Shown here: positions 1 to 5,149 of the stretch, one piece after another | Layout of the letters: each line of letters starts with the position of its first letter | Position numbering within the stretch: the first letter of the stretch is position 1 | Origin: Candidatus Solibacter sp. | GTDB taxonomy: Bacteria > Acidobacteriota > Terriglobia > Bryobacterales > Bryobacteraceae | Reading direction: 5' to 3' | Assembly (NCBI GenBank): GCA_017883345.1 | Contig: JADGNT010000438.1 | Span: 1 to 5,149, forward strand | DNA: 5,149 nt | The notes under the pieces: model-generated | The model's database searches: none | What the model was told of the DNA's origin: nothing | The model's input: only the letters and a program-made list of their open reading frames with translations | Translations under genes and position numbers: made by a program

Positions 1-1
1 C

Positions 2-2038
2 AACGTCACCGCCGCGCAGTATTCGCCCGACGGCAAGTGGATCTCCTTTTCGCGGCAGGACAAACTGCTGCGGGCGCATGTGTGGGTGAAGGAACTGGCC
101 AGCGGCCAGGAGCACATGATCGGCGGCGAGGATTTCCTGCAATCGAGCGGCGCGCGCTGGACGCCCGATGGCAAGAAGCTGCTGCTGATCGGCGGCGCCG
201 GCGCGCCGGCCATGGCCGCGTTGAACCGCACTGTCACCCAGCTTTACGCGGTCGCCCTGCAGCCCGCGGAGAAAGCGCCCGACACCAACGAGATCAATAG
301 CGAAGAGCAGGCCATGGCCGCCGGCAACGATACCGCCGCCGGCCGCGGTGGGCGTGGCGCGGGAGCGGCCGCAGCCCCGGTGCAGGTGAAGATCGTGTGG
401 GACGGCCTCGACCGGCGCATCACGCAGCTCACCCGCATGCCGGGCTCGGTGTCCTATGTGGTGCCGGCGCCGGATAGCCGCACCTACCTGTTTTCCGCGC
501 AGGGCGGCGGGACCGACGATGCCACCGGAGCCGGTGGCGGACCCGGAATGTACACCATCAACGAGGATGGCACGCGGCTGACGCGCCTCAATACCACCGT
601 GGCCGACGCCTCTGGCGCCGGTCGCGGACGTGGCGGACGCGGCGGATTCGGCGGCGGCGCCGAGCCCCAATGGAGCCGCGACAGCCGCGGCATTTACTTC
701 CTGCAGGGCGGCGGCATCTACACGCTCGCCGTGGCCAGCGGCTCCGCGCCCGATACGGCGGCGGCTGCCACTGCCGGCCGCGGCGGTCGCGGCGGTCGCG
801 GCGGTACAACCGCCACCGCGGCCCCTTCCACCGACACGGCATCCACCGGCGCGGCCCCGCGGCGCATCCCCTTCTCCGTGAAGATGGAGATCGATATCCC
901 CGCCGAACACCGCCAGGTTTTCGAAGAAGCCTGGCGCGTCATGAAGAACCGTTTCTACGATCCCAAAATGCACGGCGTGAATTGGGCCGCGGCCAAGGAC
1001 AAGTACGAGGCCATGCTGCCGCACGTCGCCGATAGCGAGGAACTGCACAACCTGATCATGGAAATGATCGGCGATATGAACGCCTCGCACACCGGCATCA
1101 CCGGCGGCAGCCGCCTGCCCACCCAGGGCGCCCCCGAGGAACGCATCGCCACGCGCTACCCCGGCTTCGACCTGGAGCCCGATGCCAGCGGTTTCTACAA
1201 GGTCGGCTACATCTACCGCAAGGGTCCGGCGGATCACGATTACGTCAAGATCGCCCCCGGCAACTTCATCCTGTCGGTCAACGGGAAGGAACTGAAGACC
1301 AGCGAGAACTACTGGAAGCTCTTCAATATTCTGCCGGGCCGCAAGTTCGAGTTCCTGGTGAATTCCAAACCCGCCACCGATGGCGCCTGGACCATCGATC
1401 TGGAACCGCTCACCGGCGCCGCCATGAGCAACCTGCAATACGAGCGCTGGGTGGAAGACCGCAAGCAGATGGTCTCCAAACTGACCAACGGCGAAATCGG
1501 CTATCTGCACATCAAGGCGATGGACGCGCCCTCGCTCGCCAAGTTCCAGCGCGACCTGCTGGAGAACCAGGACAAGAAGGCGCTGATCATCGACCAGCGC
1601 TTCAACGGAGGCGGCGGCATCGATCAGGAGTTGCTGCAGATCCTCAACCAGCGCAAAGCCTACCAGGTGACGCGCGGGCGCGATTCGCTGGACGTGAAGC
1701 GCCCGGGTTCCACGTTCTTCGGCCCCATGGTGGTGCTGCAAAACGAGCGCTCCGCCAGCGACGCCGAGATGTTTCCGGATGGCTTCCGCGCGCTCGGGCT
1801 GGGCAAACTGGTCGGCGTGCCGACCTCGGGGCAGGTGATCGGTACCGGTTCGTTCACGCTGCTGGATGGTTCGGCGATCCGCACCCCCGGCGCCGGCGTG
1901 TTCACCGCCTCGGGCGAAAACATGGAAAACTACGGCGTGCCTCCCGACGTGCTCGTGGACAACACGCCCGCCGATTTCCTGGGCGGCCACGATCGCCAAA
2001 TCGAGAAAGCGATCGAGACGTTGAGGGCGCAGAAGTAG
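2..2038 (+). CDS. Tricorn-like S41 peptidase, C-terminal part (5' end outside window)
   Basis: The reading frame is open from base 2, so the gene begins upstream; 678 residues are visible of a family usually near 1,000-1,100. Visible residues 7-21 (YSPDGKWISFS) and about 48-60 (WTPDGKKLLLIGG) are PD40/WD40-like propeller blades, and two more weak blades reach about residue 245. A helical bundle (about 297-365) ends in ASHTG, where S362-H363 match the Tricorn Ser-His pair. A PDZ-like domain follows (about 385-480). The S41 core is GEIGYLHIKAM (497 on), the ALIIDQRFNGGGG strand-turn (527 on), NERSASDAE with nucleophile S586 and D587, and ENYGVPPD with E642. All catalytic positions of the family are therefore present, so the enzyme should be active. 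Known members degrade peptides; an exported or periplasmic location is likely for bacterial ones, but the signal region is not in view. Arg-Gly-Gly-rich linkers interrupt the propeller. The TAG stop lies inside the palindrome at 2035-2123. Confidence 0.93.
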   Translation, partial: NVTAAQYSPDGKWISFSRQDKLLRAHVWVKELASGQEHMIGGEDFLQSSGARWTPDGKKLLLIGGAGAPAMAALNRTVTQLYAVALQPAEKAPDTNEINSEEQAMAAGNDTAAGRGGRGAGAAAAPVQVKIVWDGLDRRITQLTRMPGSVSYVVPAPDSRTYLFSAQGGGTDDATGAGGGPGMYTINEDGTRLTRLNTTVADASGAGRGRGGRGGFGGGAEPQWSRDSRGIYFLQGGGIYTLAVASGSAPDTAAAATAGRGGRGGRGGTTATAAPSTDTASTGAAPRRIPFSVKMEIDIPAEHRQVFEEAWRVMKNRFYDPKMHGVNWAAAKDKYEAMLPHVADSEELHNLIMEMIGDMNASHTGITGGSRLPTQGAPEERIATRYPGFDLEPDASGFYKVGYIYRKGPADHDYVKIAPGNFILSVNGKELKTSENYWKLFNILPGRKFEFLVNSKPATDGAWTIDLEPLTGAAMSNLQYERWVEDRKQMVSKLTNGEIGYLHIKAMDAPSLAKFQRDLLENQDKKALIIDQRFNGGGGIDQELLQILNQRKAYQVTRGRDSLDVKRPGSTFFGPMVVLQNERSASDAEMFPDGFRALGLGKLVGVPTSGQVIGTGSFTLLDGSAIRTPGAGVFTASGENMENYGVPPDVLVDNTPADFLGGHDRQIEKAIETLRAQK
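779..805 (+). repeat. Three perfect tandem copies of a 9-bp unit encoding Arg-Gly-Gly
   Basis: The unit cgcggcggt occurs three times head to tail and is in frame with the protease, giving (RGG)x3. It is the most regular of three Gly/Arg-rich tracts in the same protein; the others lie at about 338-365 and 613-658. Because the unit is a multiple of three, copy-number slippage would change linker length without breaking the frame. The tract is followed by an Ala/Thr/Ser/Pro-rich stretch before the S41 half begins, consistent with a flexible interdomain linker. Confidence 0.85.
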
Positions 2039-2066
2039 GACAGACGATCGCCTTTTGTCGTCTGTC
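2039..2066. repeat. Left hairpin of the compound palindrome
   Basis: The 9-base arms gacagacga (2039-2047) and tcgtctgtc (2058-2066) are perfect reverse complements around a 10-base loop (2048-2057). The loop holds one copy of gccttttgt. In a plus-strand transcript this hairpin starts immediately after the protease stop codon. Confidence 0.75.
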
Positions 2067-2080
2067 ATCTTGCCTTTTGT
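2050..2080 (+). repeat. 9-bp direct repeat gccttttgt inside the palindrome
   Basis: Identical copies lie at 2050-2058 and 2072-2080, offset by 22 bases. The first is in the left hairpin loop; the second is in the unpaired centre of the long stem. The second copy has no inverted partner of its own, although its gcctt can pair with aaggc at 2104-2108. This adds a third possible fold. Confidence 0.6.
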
Positions 2081-2091
2081 TGACGAAGAGA

Positions 2092-2119
2092 GACAGACCA
2101 CATAAGGCGATGGTCTGTC
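2092..2119. repeat. Right hairpin of the compound palindrome
   Basis: The 9-base arms gacagacca (2092-2100) and tggtctgtc (2111-2119) pair perfectly around a 10-base loop (2101-2110). That loop is the reverse complement of the left hairpin loop at 9 of 10 positions, so the two hairpins are inverted copies. They compete with the long 32-position stem. In a minus-strand transcript this hairpin starts immediately after the beta-helix stop codon. Confidence 0.75.
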
Positions 2120-3400
2120 CTACCGGCACCGATTCCCCCGCACTGTATTCCAGCCAGGGTCAATGCCGGGGGCGCCGCCGATGCAGCGGCGGTCCATTTG
2201 ATATCCCGTGATTTCGTTCTCCTCGATCCGGTTGCCGCGCGCCGGCGCGGGGCGTTCCGCGCCCCTGCCTAAATAGATCCCGCTAGAGAACAGATCCGGC
2301 TCGCCCGCCGTATAATCGCAGCCGCAGTGCGCGGTATTCAGATTCAGCAGCCGATTGCGCAGGATCACGTTTCTCTCGCCGATCACGAAGATGCCGCCGT
2401 ATTTCACGCCGTCCAGCAGATTCTCTTCGATCCGCACGTTGCGCGACTCCATGTCGGGATTGGTATTGTTCATGACGATGCCGTACCCGGCGACGTCCAG
2501 GCAGACATTGCGGCTCACCTCGCCATCGTGAAACCCATCCAGGTCGATGCATTTGCCGTCGATCCCGGAGAACTGGTTGCGCGCGTAAATCGAGCGGTCC
2601 ACATTGCCCGCCGTGTCCACGCCCACCGGGATGGCGCGCCCCTCCACGTCCACCGCTTCCTCGGGAAAGCCGATGCGGGTTCCGGTATTGCCTTCCACCC
2701 GCACCTGGGTCGCGTGGCCTACCTGGATCGCGTCGCGGCCGATGGTATCGAAGCGATTCTCGGCGAAGACGCCGCGGGCGTTGCGCGGCGAGGTGTAGAG
2801 CGAGTGGGTCCAGATGCCGTTGCCCCGAATGTTGCGCAACTCGCAGCGCGTGACGCGGAAATCGCTGGTGCCCTCTTCCAGCAGGATGCCGCCCGTCGTA
2901 TTGTTGCGGCCCGCCGGGTTGCGCGAGCCGCTATCGGCCACCCGTACGCCATCGATCGCGATGTGCCGCGAGCGGCTCACCAGCACGGCAAACCCCGCGA
3001 TTTCCCGGAAGCGCACATTCCGGATGGTGAGATGCCCAACGCCCTCCGCCAGCACGCCGTTGCCTGGGGTGAAGCGCGCGAACGGCACGTCGTAACCCGG
3101 CAGTCCCATGCGCGTTTCCAGCTTTTCGCGATTGCCGTCCACGGCGAAATCGCGCAAGAGCACATGATTGCCGCGCACCACGATCAGCGCGCGGCCGTGG
3201 AAATCCGCCGCCGCGCGCAGCACCGAACCCGAGGCCGCGCCGCGCACTTCCGCGCCATCCTCCAGCACCATCTCGGCGTGGACTTCGACCGTGCCCGGCG
3301 CCAGTTGCACGCTCCGGCCGCCGGGCAGGTTTGTCCAACTGGCCGCCAGCAGAAACATGGCGGCGATCGCCACCAGACCGGCCGCCAGAACCCACCTCAA
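2120..3400 (-). CDS. Exported right-handed parallel beta-helix (pectate-lyase-like) protein
   Basis: The protein has 426 residues. Residues 3-21 form a hydrophobic segment typical of a signal peptide or N-terminal anchor; cleavage near A20 is possible. From about residue 45 to 425 the chain is built of beta-helix rungs with recurring patterns such as GNHVLLRDFAVDGN, VGHLTIRNVRFREI, GNGIWTHS, VRIEENLLDGVKYGGIFVIG and GNRIEENEITGY: Asn at turns, aliphatic residues facing in, and GI/GGI strands. This is the fold of pectate lyases, polysaccharide hydrolases and alginate epimerases (NosD/PbH1 type). I cannot identify a catalytic triad or substrate, so the enzymatic role is open. The start is TTG at 3400-3398, chosen because a Shine-Dalgarno lies six bases upstream and because it keeps the whole hydrophobic segment; an internal ATG at residue 15 would cut it. 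The gene follows the methyltransferase stop with no gap. Seven cysteines (186, 284, 300, 359, 361, 406, 425) could form disulfides after export. Confidence 0.85.
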   Translation of the reverse strand: MRWVLAAGLVAIAAMFLLAASWTNLPGGRSVQLAPGTVEVHAEMVLEDGAEVRGAASGSVLRAAADFHGRALIVVRGNHVLLRDFAVDGNREKLETRMGLPGYDVPFARFTPGNGVLAEGVGHLTIRNVRFREIAGFAVLVSRSRHIAIDGVRVADSGSRNPAGRNNTTGGILLEEGTSDFRVTRCELRNIRGNGIWTHSLYTSPRNARGVFAENRFDTIGRDAIQVGHATQVRVEGNTGTRIGFPEEAVDVEGRAIPVGVDTAGNVDRSIYARNQFSGIDGKCIDLDGFHDGEVSRNVCLDVAGYGIVMNNTNPDMESRNVRIEENLLDGVKYGGIFVIGERNVILRNRLLNLNTAHCGCDYTAGEPDLFSSGIYLGRGAERPAPARGNRIEENEITGYQMDRRCIGGAPGIDPGWNTVRGNRCR

Positions 3401-4693
3401 CTACGCCACCTCGATCTCTAGCGGTGCGAACGTCCGCTTGCCCAGGCTGACCAGCACTTCGTGCGGCCCTGGGACGATCCCCGCCGGCAACCGGAAATTG
3501 AATTCGTGGCGCTGCGAGATCGGGTCCGCGCAAAAGCTCTCGATTTCGAGCACAGCCTGCCCTTCGATGGTGGCGTGGAACTGCGTCGCGTCGGACACTT
3601 CGTGCATGGTGACCTTCACCGAGCCCGTGACGATGCGCGTTCCGGAAAGAATGTTGATGCCGTCGGCAATGGTGGTGACGCGCGGCACGGAGGGGCCGGC
3701 GGGCATGATCCGCACCCACGCCGGCTCCGCCACCGGCTGGCCCAGCCACACCATTTCCACCGGCACCATGCCGGTACGCAAGCCTTCGGGCAGCGCGACA
3801 TTGACCTGCGCGATACCGTCTTTTTCCGGCTCACCGATGTAGATCAGGCGGCACGCTAGAGTGTCGGCGGTGACGGTCATGTGGTTCAGGTCGGCTTCAT
3901 CCGGCAGCCCTTCCACCCACAGAGAGAGCGCCGCCAGCGGCCCGCGCACCGGCGCCACGGCTTCTCCGGTCAGCGCGTTGCTGATCCTGCGGATGACCGC
4001 CGCGCGCGGCACCCGCCGTCCGGGCAAGGACGCGGTCCAGCCCGCCGGACGCTTGCGGCACGTGATCCACATGTACTGCGTCCAGATCTGCTCCACCACC
4101 AGCAACTGCATGTCCTCGTCGCGCGCAAACTGGGTGATCTCATCCTCCGTGATGCGCACGCCGCTCCAGGTGTCGTACTGTTTGGCGTGCGGCGGCAGCC
4201 CGTTCAATTGGCAGCGCAGGATGCCGCCGGTCTTCAGCACGCGCCTGGCCTCGCGCAGGTAGTTGAAAACCACTTCGCGGCTGGGGATGTGCTGGAAGAC
4301 CGCGTAGGAATAGACGAAGTCGAACTTTTCATCGGGGAACATGGCCAGGTCCGAACCCGAGCTGTGACGCGGGTGCGCGTTGGGCGTGTCGCGCAGCCGT
4401 TCCTCGGCCAGGCGGATCATTTCGTCGGAGACGTCCACCCCGTGGATCTCGCCGAAGTTGCGGCTCAGCGGCCGCATCAGGCGTCCCGGGCCGCAGCCGA
4501 TTTCGAGCGCCGCATCCTTGCCGCGCACGCGTTTCAGGTCCCATTCCAGGCCCTTCACAATGTCGCTGGCGGTGGAGAAAAACTCCTCGTCGTCCTGCTC
4601 CCGGCGGCCGAAAGCGACGTAATAGTAAGCGTCTTCGCCGGCGCGCTCATTCCAGTCGGCGCGCATGCGCTCTAATACTTTAGGATCTTCCAT
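3401..4693 (-). CDS. Class I SAM-dependent methyltransferase fused to two Ig-like C-terminal domains
   Basis: The protein has 430 residues and no signal peptide or membrane segment, so it should be cytosolic. Residues 1-55 are the N-terminal cap (ADWNERAGEDAYYYVAFG, DEEFF) of a common class I methyltransferase group. Motif I is LEIGCGPGRL (63-72), the ribose-binding acidic strand is HGVDVSDEM (84-92), FDFVYSYAVFQHIP (124-137) is motif II, and EARRVLKTGGIL (148-159) is the usual post-core helix-strand. The catalytic fold ends near 215. Residues about 258-340 and 355-430 are beta-rich: YIGEPEKDGIAQVNVALPEG, then HEFNFRLPAGIVPGPHEVLV. Both resemble TIGR03437-type Ig-like domains, normally found at the ends of secreted Solibacter proteins. 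The methyl acceptor is unknown; a sugar or glycan intermediate would fit the neighbours. The start ATG at 4693 gives the expected N-terminus. No Shine-Dalgarno precedes it. The in-frame extension upstream to 5113 is antisense to the ATPase gene and is excluded. Confidence 0.88.
   Translation of the reverse strand: MEDPKVLERMRADWNERAGEDAYYYVAFGRREQDDEEFFSTASDIVKGLEWDLKRVRGKDAALEIGCGPGRLMRPLSRNFGEIHGVDVSDEMIRLAEERLRDTPNAHPRHSSGSDLAMFPDEKFDFVYSYAVFQHIPSREVVFNYLREARRVLKTGGILRCQLNGLPPHAKQYDTWSGVRITEDEITQFARDEDMQLLVVEQIWTQYMWITCRKRPAGWTASLPGRRVPRAAVIRRISNALTGEAVAPVRGPLAALSLWVEGLPDEADLNHMTVTADTLACRLIYIGEPEKDGIAQVNVALPEGLRTGMVPVEMVWLGQPVAEPAWVRIMPAGPSVPRVTTIADGINILSGTRIVTGSVKVTMHEVSDATQFHATIEGQAVLEIESFCADPISQRHEFNFRLPAGIVPGPHEVLVSLGKRTFAPLEIEVA
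3407..3412 (-). promoter_or_regulatory. Ribosome binding site for the beta-helix gene, deciding the TTG start
   Basis: On the minus strand the sequence reads gaggtg, a six-base match to the anti-Shine-Dalgarno complement. It is six bases before the TTG at 3400. It lies within the last codons of the methyltransferase gene (coding Glu-Val near the C-terminus), so ribosomes ending on the upstream gene are placed to restart. Confidence 0.65.
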
Positions 4694-4718
4694 CGTGGCA
4701 GTTGTTATTCTAACGTTT
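4694..4718. promoter_or_regulatory. Divergent 25-bp spacer with overlapping candidate -10 elements
   Basis: Only 25 bases separate the two divergent ATG codons, and they form the clearest AT-rich patch in the window. On the minus strand, TAGAAT (4712-4707) matches five of six bases of the -10 consensus and would start transcription about six bases before the methyltransferase ATG. On the plus strand, TATTCT (4706-4711) matches four of six and would start almost at the ATPase ATG. No convincing -35 box is seen for either. Neither gene has a Shine-Dalgarno, which fits very short or absent leaders. The two promoters would overlap and exclude each other. Confidence 0.35.
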
Positions 4719-5149
4719 ATGTCTCTTGCATTTCGCAACGTCACCAGCGCGCCGCTGGAGAATTTGGACGTGGTCGCGCCGGACGGAACCGTGGTCGGCA
4801 TCATCGGCGAGAACGGCTCCGGCAAAAGCCGCCTGTTACGGCTCGCCGCCGGACTGGAAACTCCCACGTCGGGCTCCATCCAAGCCTCTGGCGACGTCCG
4901 CTTGCTGGGCCCGGACGATGCGCTGAATCTCGCGCCCGCGCCGGTCCTGCTCATCGACCGCACCTTCGGCCACCAGGACCTGGTCGTGCGTGAGCGCGCC
5001 GCCGTAGCGCTCGACCGCATCCGCCGCGCCGGAGCCACCACGCTGGTGGTGTCGCACGAAGAGGAACTCATTCGCCGGCTCGCCGACGAAGTCTGGTGGC
5101 TGCACCAGGGCAAACTGGCCGGCCGCGGCGATCCCGAGGAAATGCTGGC
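4719..5149 (+). CDS. Compact ABC-type ATPase lacking the helical/signature subdomain (3' end outside window)
   Basis: 143 complete codons are visible from ATG 4719; the frame is open at the window end. Walker A is GENGSGKS (30-37). Walker B is VLLID (76-80), followed by R81 where ABC ATPases carry the catalytic Glu. FGHQD (83-87) occupies the D-loop position, and H113 in LVVSHEEEL is the H-loop. The tail ADEVWWLHQGKLAGRGDPEEML closely follows the end of polysaccharide-export ATPases (Wzt/KpsT/TagH type). Only 38 residues lie between Walker A and B, against roughly 110-120 in the family. The Q-loop, the whole helical subdomain and the LSGGQ signature are therefore absent. The other frames of 4830-4950 do not encode the missing part, so this is a deletion and not a frameshift. 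It may be a degenerate gene, or a nucleotide-binding protein that no longer works as a transporter motor. Whether a Wzt-like sugar-binding tail follows cannot be seen. Confidence 0.75.
   Translation, partial: MSLAFRNVTSAPLENLDVVAPDGTVVGIIGENGSGKSRLLRLAAGLETPTSGSIQASGDVRLLGPDDALNLAPAPVLLIDRTFGHQDLVVRERAAVALDRIRRAGATTLVVSHEEELIRRLADEVWWLHQGKLAGRGDPEEML

Larger units (their letters stand above)
2035..2123. repeat. Compound palindrome (REP/MITE-like) between convergent genes, carrying both stop codons
   Basis: The outer arms 2035-2054 and 2104-2123 are inverted copies of each other over 20 positions with one mismatch (2046/2112). Pairing continues inward to 2066/2092, with further mismatches at 2055/2103 and 2059/2099, so 29 of 32 positions pair around a 25-base centre. 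Each half is also a hairpin on its own (2039-2066 and 2092-2119). The TAG of the protease (2036-2038) and the TAG of the beta-helix gene (2122-2120) both sit in the outer GTAGGACAG ends. The structure resembles paired REP hairpins or a small non-autonomous mobile element, and may also act as a bidirectional RNA terminator or 3'-end stabiliser. No other copy of the arm is visible in this window, and no target-site duplication is obvious, so mobility is an inference. Confidence 0.8.

Noticed and set aside
37..300. Small plus-strand frame at the window start
   Set aside because: It overlaps the protease propeller in a shifted frame and has an Arg/Ala-rich translation with no domain.
2035..2123. 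Classical Rho-independent terminator
   Set aside because: The stems are followed by no clear uninterrupted T-run on either strand (the short TTTT stretches lie within a loop or the centre). I therefore call it a palindromic repeat that may still act in termination.
2327..3421. Long plus-strand open frame (364 codons) opposite the beta-helix gene
   Set aside because: The translation is rich in His/Arg/Ala with no recognisable domain. It is the antisense of the beta-helix repeats, a common effect of high-GC codon bias.
2660..3749. Other overlapping frames in the beta-helix region, such as the minus-strand 272-codon frame at 2931-3749
   Set aside because: It runs through both the beta-helix and methyltransferase genes in a shifted frame, and its Gly/Arg/Ala-rich translation lacks any fold signature.
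3881..4675. Plus-strand open frame (264 codons) opposite the methyltransferase
   Set aside because: Composition is antisense-like (Arg/His/Ala/Val-rich) and shows no motif; the opposite strand encodes clear SAM-binding motifs.
4830..4950. Frameshift hiding the missing ATPase helical subdomain in another frame
   Set aside because: The other two plus frames between the Walker motifs show no Q-loop or LSGGQ-like sequence, and the DNA is simply too short to encode it.
4694..5113. In-frame N-terminal extension of the methyltransferase to a start at 5113 (570 residues)
   Set aside because: The extra residues are Ser/Arg-rich without domain character and are exactly antisense to the ATPase gene, which has clear Walker motifs. 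The methyltransferase N-terminus fits the ATG at 4693.

Overview
This is a high-GC window, probably from a member of the Acidobacteriota and most likely the Solibacter/Bryobacterales group. The assignment is an inference from two things. One is a Tricorn-like S41 protease whose linkers carry Arg-Gly-Gly tracts. The other is a methyltransferase whose C-terminal half resembles the Ig-like 'Solibacter uncharacterized C-terminal domain' (TIGR03437 type, recognised by pattern and not by a search). No taxonomic marker such as rRNA is present.

Layout. Bases 1-2038 (+) are the C-terminal 678 residues of a Tricorn-like protease: propeller blades, helical bundle, PDZ and an S41 domain with all catalytic residues visible. 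Bases 2035-2123 are a compound palindrome. Its two outer ends supply the TAG stop codons of both convergent neighbours. On the minus strand follow a secreted or anchored right-handed beta-helix protein (3400-2120) and, directly upstream of it with no intergenic base, a SAM-dependent methyltransferase with two Ig-like C-terminal domains (4693-3401). A 25-base AT-rich divergent spacer separates the methyltransferase from a plus-strand ABC-type ATPase (4719 to beyond the window end). That ATPase has a Walker A, Walker B and H-loop but lacks the whole helical/signature subdomain.

How the genes may work together. The methyltransferase and beta-helix genes look like one translationally coupled operon. 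The ATPase most resembles the nucleotide-binding domains of polysaccharide exporters (Wzt/KpsT type). Together with a beta-helix protein (a fold common in polysaccharide lyases, hydrolases and epimerases), this suggests surface-glycan modification, but that is inference only. The protease belongs to a separate convergent unit and is probably unrelated in function.

The most unusual points are the stop-codon-donating palindrome, the compact ATPase without a signature motif, and the methyltransferase/Ig-like fusion. Apart from the 2039-2119 spacer and the 25-base divergent spacer, the window is fully coding. I saw no tRNA, rRNA, CRISPR array or insertion-sequence transposase.
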